From Flavimobilis rhizosphaerae (lineage in GTDB: Bacteria; Actinomycetota; Actinomycetes; Actinomycetales; Cellulomonadaceae): 64,000 nucleotides of DNA. Both the position numbers and the translations under genes were made by a program. Each line of letters opens with the position of its first letter. The stretch's first letter is position 1. Under the pieces are notes generated by a model, which did no database searches, was not told the DNA's origin, and saw only the letters and a program-made list of their open reading frames with translations. Shown here one piece after another: positions 34,030 through 43,289 of this stretch. The DNA lies in assembly GCF_014852685.1 (NCBI RefSeq), contig NZ_JACZDF010000007.1:124001-188000 (forward strand), given 5' to 3'.

Positions 34030-35652
34030 GTGGCGCCCAACATCCCGAACCCCGCTCTTCCGCGCGAGTTCGAGCACCCTGTGCTCCAGGAGCTCGTCCG
34101 GCGCGGGACGACCGACGGCCGGATCGACGCCGAGAGCCTGCGCACTGCCTGCGAGGCCGCCGCGGTGGCGGACGCCAAGCGTCTCAAGGCCGTCTACCGA
34201 GCGATCGCGATGCTCGGCATCGAGGTGACGCTCCCCGCCTCCGGCAAGGTTGCGGCCGCCGCGACGAAGCGTGCGACGTCGACGACCGCGAAGGCTGACG
34301 CCGACGCCGCCCCCGCGAAGAAGACCGCGGTCCGCAAGACAGCCGCCAAGGCTGCTGTGACCGAGGGCGAGGCGGAGGACGAGACGGCTGCGAAGGCGGC
34401 CGCCACGAAGCCTGCTGCGAAGAAGGCCCCCGCGAAGAAGGCCGCCAGGACCACGACGAAGGCCGCTGCGGCGAAGAAGAAGTCTGCCGGAGCCGCGAAG
34501 GACTCGGACGCGGGCGAGGCGGTCGTCGAGGAGACCGACGACGTGGCCCCCGGTGACGACGACCTCGAAGACGTCGAGATCGAGCTCGACGAGCCGGACA
34601 CCGAGGCTGCCGAGGACGCGCCCGCGAAGCCTGCGACCGCCGTGAAGTCGGCGGAGGAGGCCGAGGAGTCGACGAGCGGTTTCGTCTACTCCGACGCCGA
34701 CGACGACGACGCCCCCGCGCAGCAGGTCGTCACCGCCGGAGCGACCGCCGACCCGGTCAAGGACTACCTCAAGCAGATCGGTAAGGTCGCGCTCCTCAAC
34801 GCGGAGCAGGAGGTTGACCTCGCCAAGCGGATCGAGGCCGGTCTGTTCGCCGAGGAGCGCCTCACGCACGCAGCGGGCGAGCTCGCACCCAAGCTGCGCC
34901 GTGAGCTCGAGTGGATCGCGTCCGACGGCCGTCGTGCGAAGAACCACCTGCTCGAGGCCAACCTGCGCCTCGTCGTCTCGCTCGCGAAGCGCTACACGGG
35001 CCGCGGCATGCTCTTCCTCGACCTCATTCAGGAGGGGAACCTCGGCCTCATCCGTGCGGTCGAGAAGTTCGACTACACCAAGGGCTACAAGTTCTCGACG
35101 TACGCCACGTGGTGGATCCGTCAGGCGATCACGCGCGCCATGGCCGACCAGGCGCGCACGATCCGCATCCCCGTCCACATGGTCGAGGTCATCAACAAGC
35201 TCGCCCGCGTCCAGCGGCAGATGCTTCAGGACCTGGGTCGCGAGCCCACGCCCGAGGAGCTCGCCAAGGAGCTCGACATGACGCCCGAGAAGGTCGTCGA
35301 GGTCCAGAAGTACGGCCGCGAGCCCATCTCGCTCCACACACCGCTCGGCGAAGACGGCGACAGCGAGTTCGGTGACCTCATCGAGGACTCCGAGGCTGTC
35401 GTCCCGGCGGACGCCGTGAGCTTCACCCTCCTCCAGGAGCAGCTCCACCAGGTGCTCGACACCCTCTCCGAGCGCGAGGCGGGCGTCGTCTCCATGCGCT
35501 TCGGCCTCACCGACGGGCAGCCCAAGACGCTCGACGAGATCGGCAAGGTCTACGGCGTGACGCGTGAGCGCATCCGTCAGATCGAGTCGAAGACCATGTC
35601 GAAGCTGCGTCACCCGAGCCGGTCGCAGGTCCTGCGCGACTACCTCGACTGA
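34030..35652 (+). CDS. rpoD: Principal RNA polymerase sigma factor (RpoD/SigA/HrdB)
   Basis: A 540-residue primary sigma factor. A Lys/Ala/Thr-rich block (about residues 78-157) and an acidic block (about 158-233) form the long actinobacterial N-terminal extension. Region 1.2 starts near residue 242 ([20 protein letters not shown]). Region 2 holds [20 protein letters not shown] and [14 protein letters not shown] (-10 recognition and melting). Region 4.2 ends with [20 protein letters not shown] (-35 recognition). The GTG at 34030 is six bases after AAAGG. An in-frame GTG at 33955 would add 25 poorly conserved residues. Confidence 0.96.
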   Translation: MAPNIPNPALPREFEHPVLQELVRRGTTDGRIDAESLRTACEAAAVADAKRLKAVYRAIAMLGIEVTLPASGKVAAAATKRATSTTAKADADAAPAKKTAVRKTAAKAAVTEGEAEDETAAKAAATKPAAKKAPAKKAARTTTKAAAAKKKSAGAAKDSDAGEAVVEETDDVAPGDDDLEDVEIELDEPDTEAAEDAPAKPATAVKSAEEAEESTSGFVYSDADDDDAPAQQVVTAGATADPVKDYLKQIGKVALLNAEQEVDLAKRIEAGLFAEERLTHAAGELAPKLRRELEWIASDGRRAKNHLLEANLRLVVSLAKRYTGRGMLFLDLIQEGNLGLIRAVEKFDYTKGYKFSTYATWWIRQAITRAMADQARTIRIPVHMVEVINKLARVQRQMLQDLGREPTPEELAKELDMTPEKVVEVQKYGREPISLHTPLGEDGDSEFGDLIEDSEAVVPADAVSFTLLQEQLHQVLDTLSEREAGVVSMRFGLTDGQPKTLDEIGKVYGVTRERIRQIESKTMSKLRHPSRSQVLRDYLD

Positions 35653-35670
35653 GCGCTTCCGGCCCCAGCC

Positions 35671-35706
35671 ACGACGACCCCCGAACGGATGTGCGGGGGT
35701 CGTCGT
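35671..35706 (+). terminator. 12-bp hairpin directly after rpoD
   Basis: Arms 35671-35682 and 35695-35706 (ACGACGACCCCC and its complement) with a 12-base loop, 19 bases after the rpoD stop. Confidence 0.7.
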
Positions 35707-35778
35707 CGTTCCTGGAGAGGTGGCCTCGTCCGGCCTCGGGGAGCGACGCTTGCCGCCGCGGGGGAGCCGCGGGGACGA

Positions 35779-35814
35779 CGAAGGGGCCCGCACCGGCAGG
35801 TGCGGGCCCCTTCG
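35779..35814. terminator. 16-bp perfect hairpin between rpoD and DUF7455
   Basis: Arms 35779-35794 and 35799-35814 with loop GGCA, followed by GGGTTCTT on the plus strand. It is the second hairpin in this convergent gap and probably ends the DUF7455 message. Confidence 0.8.
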
Positions 35815-35836
35815 GGGTTCTTGGCCGGAGCGCGTC

Positions 35837-36043
35837 TCAGCGCGCGCCGTGCTCCTCGTGGAGGCGGTCGGTCTCGTCCTGGATCTCGACGGCGACCGAG
35901 GCGTAGGCGTCGGCGTGCTCGCGTGAGTGGTGCGCGCAGAAGAGAAGCTCACCCACCGGGAGGGTGACGCGGACGTAGGCCTGGGCGCCGCAACGGTCGC
36001 AGCGGTCGGCCACGGTCAGGGGGGTAGCGGTAGCGGTGCTCAT
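35837..36043 (-). CDS. DUF7455 small zinc-ribbon-like protein
   Basis: A 68-residue protein with LTVADRCDRCGAQAYVRVTL and LLFCAHHSREHADAY, giving a CxxC...CxxH set that probably binds zinc, and an acidic C-terminal helix. This is the conserved actinobacterial DUF7455 pattern, often found between the principal sigma factor and a type II topoisomerase gene as here. Its role is unknown. The ATG at 36043 is chosen by match to the family length; no strong ribosome site is seen. Confidence 0.82.
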   Translation of the reverse strand: MSTATATPLTVADRCDRCGAQAYVRVTLPVGELLFCAHHSREHADAYASVAVEIQDETDRLHEEHGAR

Positions 36044-36229
36044 GTCAGCATCCAACCATCCGTGGCGGCCGGGGATTCCGTCATCGCAGGAACGTTCGCC
36101 ACCGGCGTACGGATCCGGGCGTTCCGGATCGCGGAACAGCGGAGTCCGCGGGGTGACGGGCACGAGGCCCGCAGGACCGCCGTCCGGTGTCGCGCAGCGT
36201 GCCTCGACGGCAGTGTCGGGGGCAGCGCC

Positions 36230-36235
36230 TAGAGT
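36230..36235 (+). promoter_or_regulatory. -10 box of the topoisomerase gene
   Basis: TAGAGT with eight bases to the GTG at 36244, so the transcript begins at or within two bases of the start codon. Confidence 0.45.
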
Positions 36236-36243
36236 GTGTTCTC

Positions 36244-38370
36244 GTGCCGACCGCAACGACCGAGTCCTACTCCGCCCGCCATCTCTCCGTCCTCGAGGGG
36301 CTCGAGGCGGTGCGCAAGCGTCCCGGCATGTACATCGGGACCACCGACTCGCGCGGTCTCATGCACTGCCTCTGGGAGATCATCGACAACGCGGTCGACG
36401 AGGCTCTCGGTGGGCACTGCCAGAACATCACGGTGACGCTCCACGCCGACTCCTCCGTGACGGTTGCGGACGACGGGCGCGGCATCCCCGTCGACGTCGA
36501 GCCGAAGACGGGCCTCTCCGGCGTCGAGGTGGTCTTCACGAAGCTCCACGCGGGCGGCAAGTTCGGCGGCGGGTCCTACGCGGCCTCGGGCGGTCTCCAC
36601 GGCGTCGGCGCAAGCGTCGTCAACGCGCTCTCGGCCCGTCTCGACGTCGAGGTCGACCGTGGCGGCAAGACGTGGGCCATGTCCTTCCACCGGGGCGAGC
36701 CCGGGACGTTCGACGACCCGCGGACGGGGCCGAGCCCCGACGCCGCCTTCACACCGTTCACCGAGGGCTCCGAGCTCCGGCAGGTCGGCAAGGTCGCCCG
36801 CGGCCGGAGCGGAACGCGCGTGCGCTACTGGGCGGACACGCAGATCTTCCTGCGGACCGCCGCGTTCCAGTACGACGAGCTTGTCGCGCGCATCCGGCAG
36901 ACGACGTTCCTCGTGCCCGGCCTGCGCATCGTGCTGCGCGACGAGCGCGGCCTGCCCGGCACGCCCGGCGCCGACGGACCCTGGGAAGAGGAGTTCCACC
37001 ACACGGGCGGCACGGTCGACTTCGTCGAGTTCCTCGCCCCCGACGCTCCTGTGACGGGCGCCTGGCGTCTCACGGGTGCCGGAAGGTTCACCGAGACCGT
37101 GCCGGTGCTCGACGATCGCGGCCACATGACGCCGCGGGAGGTCGAGCGCGAGTGCGAGGTCGACATCGCGCTGCGCTGGGGCACTGGCTACGAGACGACC
37201 GTGCGGTCATTCGTCAACATCATCGCGACGCCCAAGGGCGGCACGCACCTCGCTGGGTTCGAGGCGGGCCTGCTCAAGCTCGTGCGCAAGCAGGTCGAGG
37301 CGAACGCGCGTCGCCTGAAGATCAGCGCGAAGGACTCCTCCGAGCGCATCGAGAAGGACGACGTCCTCGCGGGGCTCACCGCGGTCGTCACCGTGCGCCT
37401 CGCCGAGCCGCAGTTCGAGGGCCAGACGAAGGAGGTTCTTGGCACCGCCCCGGTCCGCGGGATCGTCTCGAAGGTCCTCGAGAAGGAGCTCGGCGCCATC
37501 CTCACGTCGTCGAAGCGTGACGACAAGGCGCAGTCCGCACTCCTGCTCGACAAGGTCGTCGCCGAGATGCGCGCACGGATCTCCGCGCGCAAGCAGAAGG
37601 AGATCTCACGCCGCAAGAACGCCCTCGAGACGTCGTCGTTGCCCGCGAAGCTCGCGGACTGCCGCTCCGACGACGTCGAGCGCTCCGAGCTCTTCATCGT
37701 CGAGGGCGACTCGGCGCTCGGCACCGCGAAGCTCGCGCGGTCCTCGGACTTCCAGGCGCTCCTGCCGATCCGCGGCAAGATCCTCAACGTCCAGAAGGCC
37801 TCCGTCTCCGACATGCTCCGCAATGCCGAGTGCGCCGCGATCATCCAGGTGATCGGCGCGGGCTCCGGCCGGACCTTCGACCTCGAGCAGGCGCGCTACG
37901 GCAAGATCGTCCTCATGACGGACGCTGACGTCGACGGCGCCCACATCCGGACGCTCCTCCTCACGCTGTTCTTCCGCTACATGCGACCCCTCGTCGAGGA
38001 CGGACGGGTCTACGCTGCCGTGCCACCGCTCCACCGGGTCGAGGTCCTCGGCGCGGGGAGCCGCAAGAACGAGTACATCTACACGTACTCCGAGGCCGAG
38101 CTCGCCGCGACCCTCAAGAAGCTCGACAAGGCCGGCAAGCGCTACAAGGACGACATCCAGCGATACAAGGGCCTCGGCGAGATGGACGCCGACCAGCTCG
38201 CGGAGACGACCATGGACCCGCGCCTGCGCACGCTGCGCCGTGTGACGCTCGCGGACGCGGAAGCCGCCGAGCACGTCTTCGACCTGCTCATGGGGTCCGA
38301 CGTCGCACCGCGCAAGGAGTTCATCGTCGCCGGCGCCCAGAGCATCGACCGCTCCCGAATCGACGCGTGA
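36244..38370 (+). CDS. parE: Type IIA DNA topoisomerase subunit B (ParE-like)
   Basis: A 708-residue ATPase/TOPRIM subunit. The GHKL site has EIIDNAVDEALGG, VADDGRGIPVD and GGLHGVGASVVNALS. The TOPRIM part has FIVEGDSALGTAKLARS and LMTDADVDGAHIRTLLLTLF, and PIRGKILNVQKASVSDML lies between. EGDSALG in place of the GyrB-type EGDSAGG, together with position next to rpoD as in Streptomyces hrdB-parY, favours topoisomerase IV over gyrase. The A subunit is not in the window. A gyrB identity is the alternative. Confidence 0.9.
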   Translation: MPTATTESYSARHLSVLEGLEAVRKRPGMYIGTTDSRGLMHCLWEIIDNAVDEALGGHCQNITVTLHADSSVTVADDGRGIPVDVEPKTGLSGVEVVFTKLHAGGKFGGGSYAASGGLHGVGASVVNALSARLDVEVDRGGKTWAMSFHRGEPGTFDDPRTGPSPDAAFTPFTEGSELRQVGKVARGRSGTRVRYWADTQIFLRTAAFQYDELVARIRQTTFLVPGLRIVLRDERGLPGTPGADGPWEEEFHHTGGTVDFVEFLAPDAPVTGAWRLTGAGRFTETVPVLDDRGHMTPREVERECEVDIALRWGTGYETTVRSFVNIIATPKGGTHLAGFEAGLLKLVRKQVEANARRLKISAKDSSERIEKDDVLAGLTAVVTVRLAEPQFEGQTKEVLGTAPVRGIVSKVLEKELGAILTSSKRDDKAQSALLLDKVVAEMRARISARKQKEISRRKNALETSSLPAKLADCRSDDVERSELFIVEGDSALGTAKLARSSDFQALLPIRGKILNVQKASVSDMLRNAECAAIIQVIGAGSGRTFDLEQARYGKIVLMTDADVDGAHIRTLLLTLFFRYMRPLVEDGRVYAAVPPLHRVEVLGAGSRKNEYIYTYSEAELAATLKKLDKAGKRYKDDIQRYKGLGEMDADQLAETTMDPRLRTLRRVTLADAEAAEHVFDLLMGSDVAPRKEFIVAGAQSIDRSRIDA

Positions 38371-38422
38371 CCGGGCTGTAAATCCGTCGACGCCGTGTGC
38401 GACGGTCGCGCACGATGGGCGC

Positions 38423-39433
38423 ATGCAGCTCCATCCCGACCTCACGTGGCGAGCGGTCACCCCGGCCGACGCTCCCGCCCTCCTGCGCCTCTTCAACGCC
38501 GTCGAGGAGGCCGACGCCCAGCCGTACCGCATGGCCCTGCCCGAGGTCGAGGACATGCTCGCCGAGCCGTGGCGCGACCTTGCGCGCGACACCGTCCTCG
38601 GCGTCGACGCGACGGGCACGCCACGTGCCTACATGACGCTCGTCGCTCCGCCCGGGGACACGAGCGAGAAGCGTGTCTTCCTCGACGGCGGCGTCGAGCA
38701 GGAGTGGCGCGGCCGTGGCGTCGGACGCACGCTCGTCGCGTGGGCGCTCGCACGCTCAGCGGAGATGCTCGCAGGCACCTCGGCCGACGTCCCGTGGCGC
38801 GTCGGCGTCATCTGCGGCACCGAGGACGAGCGCTCCCAGCGCCTCTTCACGCGCGCGGGCCTTGCGCCGCTGCGCTGGTACGCGTCGCTCAAGCGCGACC
38901 TTGCCGACCCGCTGCCTGACGTCCGTGTCCCGGACGGCATCCGACTCGCGGAATGGACGCCGGGTGACGACGAGGAGGTGCGCCAGGCGCACAACGCCGC
39001 GTTCGCCGACCACTGGGGCTCGCAGCCGATATCCGCCGAGGACTGGGCGTCGGGCCGCACGATGTTCGCACCCGCGTGGAGCCTCGTCGCACGTGACACG
39101 ACGCAGCCGGGGGAGCCCGTCGTCGGGTACCTGCTCTCCGACAGGTTCGAGGAGGACTGGCCCGCGCAGGGTTTCACGAGCGGGTACCTCTCGCGGCTCG
39201 GCGTGCTGCGCTCGCAGCGTGGGCGCGGGCTGGCGACGGCCCTTCTCGCCGAGGCGCTCCACCGGATCGCGGCGGACGGCCTGGAGGCGGCGACTCTCGG
39301 GGTCGACACGGCCAACCCCACGGGTGCGTTCCGGCTGTACGAGTCGCTCGGGTTCGTCGAGTACCACGGCGAGGTGCTCTACGCGGTGACGTCGACGGGA
39401 GGCGCACGCCTGGACGACCTCGCGACGCTCTGA
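38423..39433 (+). CDS. Tandem GNAT N-acetyltransferase
   Basis: A 336-residue protein with two GNAT folds, the arrangement of mycothiol synthase (MshD). The first domain has acetyl-CoA loop QEWRGRGVGRTLVAWAL and the second RSQRGRGLATALLAEALHRI, followed by VDTANPTGAFRLYESLGFVE. Both loops keep the Q/R-x-x-G-x-G/A pattern, so both could bind acetyl-CoA. The acceptor is unknown; many actinobacteria carry several such MshD-like paralogues. A weak CACGAT box lies six bases before the ATG. Confidence 0.85.
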   Translation: MQLHPDLTWRAVTPADAPALLRLFNAVEEADAQPYRMALPEVEDMLAEPWRDLARDTVLGVDATGTPRAYMTLVAPPGDTSEKRVFLDGGVEQEWRGRGVGRTLVAWALARSAEMLAGTSADVPWRVGVICGTEDERSQRLFTRAGLAPLRWYASLKRDLADPLPDVRVPDGIRLAEWTPGDDEEVRQAHNAAFADHWGSQPISAEDWASGRTMFAPAWSLVARDTTQPGEPVVGYLLSDRFEEDWPAQGFTSGYLSRLGVLRSQRGRGLATALLAEALHRIAADGLEAATLGVDTANPTGAFRLYESLGFVEYHGEVLYAVTSTGGARLDDLATL

Positions 39434-39553
39434 CGGCGCCGTCCCGAACGCCTGGGCCGCCCCTCCTTCCCGCCGGTCCCCGAGCCCTGGAGGCAGGGGA
39501 GGCGCGGCCGGACCTGGGGTAGCGTGTGGGCAGCCGTCGTCAAGGAGGATGCC

Positions 39554-40297
39554 GTGAGGCTTCGCGCGCCCGTCACCGTCGTCACCGTCGCGGGCGGCAC
39601 CGTCACCGCCGTCCACCTCGGAGCGCTCCTCGTCGGCGCCGAGATCCTCGGGAACCTCACGCAGGTGCTGCTCATGGTGTTCGTCGCACTGTGGCTGTGG
39701 CTGCGGACGACGCCCGACCGCGACGCGAGCGGGAGGCGCGGCAGACGCCCGCGCCTCGTCGAGCTCACACTCGTCGCGCTGGTGTTCTCGTGGCTGGGCG
39801 ACTCGGTGCCGCGGCTGCTCGACGGTGACGCTGCCTTCCTCACGATGGTGGGCTTCTTCCTCGTCGCCCAGGTCGTCTACGTCGCCGCGTTCTGGCCGAC
39901 ACGTCGGCGGAGCGCCGCGGTTCGCGCGCGGTGGAGCCTGCCCGTCTACGCGGCGGCCCTCGTCGCCATCGTCGCGGCCTGCGCAGGGGAGGCGGGCGTC
40001 CTGCTGCCCGCGGTCGTCGTTTACGCGAGCATGCTCGCGACCATGTCGATCCTCGCGTGGGGCGTCGGGCCCGTCGCGGGCGTCGGCGGAGTGATCTTCC
40101 TCATCTCGGACGCAATGATTGCGCTCGGCGCTTTCGCGCCGACGTTCGCGCCGCCGCAGAAGGACTTCCTCGTCATGGTCACGTACGTCGCCGCGCAGGT
40201 GCTCATCGCGTTCGCTGTCGACCGCCATGCCCAGGGCGGGGCCGCAGTGCGAGACGCTGCGCGGACTGCCACGCCTGACGTCGTCGGGCGCGGCTAG
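39554..40297 (+). CDS. YhhN/TMEM86 family membrane protein, putative lysoplasmalogenase
   Basis: A 247-residue protein with about eight membrane helices. The family's polar residues inside helices are seen in LVFSWLGDSVPRLL (Gly-Asp) and GGVIFLISDAMIALGAF (Ser-Asp). Members of the YhhN/TMEM86 family hydrolyse the vinyl ether of lysoplasmalogens, but activity in actinobacteria is only inferred. The GTG at 39554 has AAGGAGG eight bases upstream, the best ribosome site in the window. Confidence 0.85.
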   Translation: MRLRAPVTVVTVAGGTVTAVHLGALLVGAEILGNLTQVLLMVFVALWLWLRTTPDRDASGRRGRRPRLVELTLVALVFSWLGDSVPRLLDGDAAFLTMVGFFLVAQVVYVAAFWPTRRRSAAVRARWSLPVYAAALVAIVAACAGEAGVLLPAVVVYASMLATMSILAWGVGPVAGVGGVIFLISDAMIALGAFAPTFAPPQKDFLVMVTYVAAQVLIAFAVDRHAQGGAAVRDAARTATPDVVGRG

Positions 40298-40300
40298 ACT
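40295..40300 (+). promoter_or_regulatory. -10 box of the ECF operon
   Basis: TAGACT overlapping the stop codon of the YhhN gene. It would start a leader of about 87 bases before the ATG at 40394. Confidence 0.45.
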
Positions 40301-40306
40301 CCCCGC

Positions 40307-40377
40307 AGACGCAGGATGATGGCCCCAGAGGGGGACTGCGTCGGTCCTCCCGCCCACGTGCGGGACCTTCCGCGTCC
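40307..40377 (+). promoter_or_regulatory. Structured 5' leader of the ECF operon
   Basis: Two successive hairpins can be drawn. The first pairs GACGCAG with CTGCGTC around an inner GGCCCC/GGGG stem. The second pairs the GGTC...CCCGC arm with GCGGGACC. They precede the ribosome site AAAGG. I could not fit the conserved B12 box or any other riboswitch class I know, so regulation by the leader is only suggested. Confidence 0.35.
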
Positions 40378-40393
40378 CCTCCGAAAGGCCACC

Positions 40394-41476
40394 ATGCGCA
40401 CCTCCCGCACCCTCACGCCGCGTCCCGCGGCGCTCCTGCTCGCCTCCGCGCTCGTCCTGCCGCTCGCCGCGTGCACGGGTGACGCGCCAGCGCCCACGAT
40501 CGCGCCGACGACGGCAGCGACGTCGGGCCCGACAACTGCCGCACCCGCGGACCCCGCCGCGACAGCAGCTGCCGCGCTCGAGTGGCTCGGCACCGTCGAG
40601 CGCACCGACGGCCTCTTCACGACCGAGTTCGACGGCACGTCGTACCCCGACCAGGGCCTCACGCTCGACGTCCTCGTCGCGGCGCTCGCCGCGAAGGACG
40701 ACGCGTTCGCGAAGGACCTCGCCGGCACGTTCACGGCAGATGTCGTCGACGCGTACGCGGGCGACGGCACCACGACGGGGTATGCGGGTGCGACGGCCAA
40801 GGCGGCCGTCGTCCTCGGCGCCGCCGGCCAGGAGATCGCGAGCACGCTCGACGCACGCCTCGCAACCTTCCTCGGCGAGGACGGTCGGATCTCGGACGTC
40901 GGCGGCGACGACTACTCCTCGACGGTGAGCCAGGCCTGGGGCGTGCTCGCGCTCGTTCGAAGCGACGCTCTCGCGGGTGACGGCGCCGCGGCGCGCGCTG
41001 GCAAGGCCGCGGCCTACCTCGCCGAGCAGCAGTGCGACGACGGCTCCTATCCGGCGGCGCTCGAGGCGACGGAGTGCGTCGGCGACGTCGACTCGACGGC
41101 CTTCGCTCTTTCCGCTCTGAGCGCGTACGTCCGTTCTGGCGCGACGGATGTCGCCGCCGAGAACACCGACGGCGCACGGGACTGGCTGCTCGGCGCGGCG
41201 GTCGACGTCGACGGCGGCCGCGCGTGGCAGTCGGGCGAGCCGGCCGCGGCCAACGTCAACTCGACGGCTGTCGCGCTCGCGGCGCTGACCGACGCGGGCG
41301 TCGGCGCGACGGACGTCGAGGGTCCGCGCACGTGGCTCGCGGCGCAGACCGTCGAGGCCGACGGCGGCACGGCCCTCACCTTCGACGGCACGGCGCCGGA
41401 CGCGCGGGCGTCGGCCCAGGCCATCCCGGCGCTCCTCGGATCGGGCCTCGTCGCCCTCGGGGCGAGCGGCAGCTGA
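40394..41476 (+). CDS. Alpha/alpha-toroid (prenyltransferase-repeat) lipoprotein
   Basis: A 360-residue secreted protein with a lipoprotein signal ending ALVLPLAAC, then a Thr/Ala/Pro linker (about residues 26-55). The body is built of repeated helices with Gly-Ser/Thr turns of the prenyltransferase/squalene-oxidase repeat type (for example YLAEQQCDDGSYPAALEA, TWLAAQTVEADGGTAL). It has none of the acidic catalytic motifs of terpene cyclases. This fold is the alpha domain of intrinsic factor and transcobalamin. Four genes for a DUF4430 protein and an ECF importer follow with overlapping ends, so it is probably the outer binding half of an uptake receptor. AAAGG precedes the ATG. Confidence 0.82.
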   Translation: MRTSRTLTPRPAALLLASALVLPLAACTGDAPAPTIAPTTAATSGPTTAAPADPAATAAAALEWLGTVERTDGLFTTEFDGTSYPDQGLTLDVLVAALAAKDDAFAKDLAGTFTADVVDAYAGDGTTTGYAGATAKAAVVLGAAGQEIASTLDARLATFLGEDGRISDVGGDDYSSTVSQAWGVLALVRSDALAGDGAAARAGKAAAYLAEQQCDDGSYPAALEATECVGDVDSTAFALSALSAYVRSGATDVAAENTDGARDWLLGAAVDVDGGRAWQSGEPAAANVNSTAVALAALTDAGVGATDVEGPRTWLAAQTVEADGGTALTFDGTAPDARASAQAIPALLGSGLVALGASGS

Positions 41477-42186
41477 TGCGTCGCCTCGCCGGCGCGGCGA
41501 CCTCCGTCGTCCTCGCGGTGCTCGGGCTCACGGGCCCCGGCGCTACGGGGGCGACGGCGGCACCCGTCAGCGAACCATGCGCTGGGGTGACGCTCGTCGT
41601 CGACCTCGGCGACCTTCCCGTCGGCACGGACGGCCGCGGCAGTTCCGTGCGCTGCGGGACGACGACCGGCCGCGCGCTCGACGTCCTGCGGTCCGCGGGC
41701 GTCGCCCTCGAGGGCACCGCGCAGCTGGGGCTCGCGTTCGTGTGCCGTGTCGACGGCCGTCCTGCGGCCGACGAAGCCGTGACGATGCCCGACGGCTCGA
41801 GGCGCACCGAGTCGTGCGCGCGGACGCCCCCCGCGAACGCGTACTGGTCGCTGTGGACCGTCGGGGACGACGGCACCTGGCGCTATGCGACCACGGGCGT
41901 CGGCGACACTGAGCTCGTCGATGGACAGGCGTTTGCGCTTGTCTACTCCGTCGGACGTTCCGAGGGACGTCCGCCCGCCGTGACCCCTGCACAGGCACGC
42001 GCGGGCGAGCTGCCGGCCGGCTGGTCGATCCCGTCGGCGGCTCCCGTCGCGGAGCCCGGCACCGGACCCGACGGCACGGGGACCGACGTGGACGGGCCAG
42101 GCCCCGCCGTCGTCGCCGGGCTCGGCCTGCTCGCCGCACTCGTCGTCGCGGTCGTCGTCCTTCGCGTGAGGCGGGCGCGCGCATGA
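41476..42186 (+). CDS. DUF4430 (transcobalamin-like beta domain) membrane-anchored protein
   Basis: A 236-residue exported protein: a signal peptide (about residues 1-28), a DUF4430-type beta domain (about 32-155) with GVTLVVDLGDLPVG, TTGRALDVLRSAGV and ANAYWSLWTVGDDGTW, a Pro/Gly-rich linker, and a C-terminal membrane helix followed by RVRRARA. DUF4430 is the family that includes the C-terminal beta domain of transcobalamins. Four cysteines (in EPCAG, VRCGT, VCRVD and SCART) could form two disulfides. The ATG overlaps the stop of the toroid gene (TGATG). Confidence 0.82.
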   Translation: MRRLAGAATSVVLAVLGLTGPGATGATAAPVSEPCAGVTLVVDLGDLPVGTDGRGSSVRCGTTTGRALDVLRSAGVALEGTAQLGLAFVCRVDGRPAADEAVTMPDGSRRTESCARTPPANAYWSLWTVGDDGTWRYATTGVGDTELVDGQAFALVYSVGRSEGRPPAVTPAQARAGELPAGWSIPSAAPVAEPGTGPDGTGTDVDGPGPAVVAGLGLLAALVVAVVVLRVRRARA

Positions 42187-43289
42187 GACCGGGCGCCGTC
42201 CACCCGGCCGCGTGGTGGTTGTGGGCCGGGGGCGTCGCGGCCGCCGCGACCCTCACGACGAACGTCCTCCTCCTCGCGCTGCTCGGTGCGGTCGTGCTCC
42301 TCACCGTCACCGTCCACCGGTCCGAGGGCGCGCGTGGCTTCGGCGTGTATGCGGCGGTCGCGGGCGTCATCCTCGCCGTGCGCGTCCTCGCGCACGTGCT
42401 GCTCGCGACGCCCGGCACGCACGTGCTGCTCGACCTGCCGGCGTTCGACGTCGGCCCCCTGACGTTCCTCGGACCCGTGACGCGCGAGTCGCTGCTCGCC
42501 GGGTTCTCGGGAGGCCTGCAGCTCGCGGTGCTGGTGCTCGCCGTCGGTGCGGCACACACGATCGCGGACGCCGGGCTGCTGCTGCGGCATGTGCCGGCGG
42601 CGCTGGGGCCGCTCGCGACCGCCGCCGTCATCGCAGTCTCCGCGTTCCCCGCGCTCGTGCGTTCCGTGCTCGAGACGCGCGAGGCGCTGCGTCTGCGCGG
42701 CGCGACGCTCACGGGGCGTGGCGCACGCGACCGGCGCACGCTCGAGCGGGTCGTCGTGCCCGTGCTCGAGGGCGCGCTCGAGCGCGCGTTTGCGACCGCG
42801 ACGGGGATGGAGGCGCGCGGCTTCGGCTCGCAGGCGCAGGTCCGGCGCGGGACGGTGCCGCTCATGCTCGTCTCGCTCACTGCGACAGGGCTCGCGATGC
42901 TCGCCTTGCTCGACGACGGGTGGCCCAGCTGGGCGGCGCCCGTGCTGGCCTTGGGAGCCGCGCTGCTCACGTGGCTCGCGCTCGGCGGTGCGCACGGCCG
43001 ACGGACGACGCTGTACCGGCCGCCACGCTGGACGTGGGTCGGAGCGGGCGTCGTCGCGTGCGGCGTCGGCGCGGCCGTGATCGTCGGCGTGCTGTCCGCC
43101 GCCGTGCGGGTGCCGTCGGGGGAGTCGTGGCTCGCGCTGTCGGGCGGGGCACTTGGTGCCGTCGTCCTGGCGGCGCTGCCCGCCGTCGTCGGGGCTGTTG
43201 TCGCCGAGGTGCGTGAGACCCGTCGGGCGGCGACCGCGACCATGACGTCGGAGCCTGTGCCGGCACCGCAGGCCGGAGGGGCGCGATGA
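42183..43289 (+). CDS. ecfT: ECF transporter transmembrane subunit (EcfT/CbiQ)
   Basis: A 368-residue membrane protein with four to five N-terminal helices, a cytosolic coupling region and additional C-terminal helices (about residues 230-330). The coupling helices carry the Ala/Leu-Arg-Gly motifs in ALRLRGATLTGRG and GMEARGFGSQAQ that grip the two ATPases. It is longer than typical EcfT (about 260) because of the C-terminal extension. ATGA overlaps join it to both neighbours. Confidence 0.85.
   Translation: MRPGAVHPAAWWLWAGGVAAAATLTTNVLLLALLGAVVLLTVTVHRSEGARGFGVYAAVAGVILAVRVLAHVLLATPGTHVLLDLPAFDVGPLTFLGPVTRESLLAGFSGGLQLAVLVLAVGAAHTIADAGLLLRHVPAALGPLATAAVIAVSAFPALVRSVLETREALRLRGATLTGRGARDRRTLERVVVPVLEGALERAFATATGMEARGFGSQAQVRRGTVPLMLVSLTATGLAMLALLDDGWPSWAAPVLALGAALLTWLALGGAHGRRTTLYRPPRWTWVGAGVVACGVGAAVIVGVLSAAVRVPSGESWLALSGGALGAVVLAALPAVVGAVVAEVRETRRAATATMTSEPVPAPQAGGAR

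Noticed and set aside
40298-40393. Cobalamin riboswitch before the ECF operon
   Set aside because: The interval is too short for the full element and the conserved B12 box is absent, so only an unclassified structured leader is reported.
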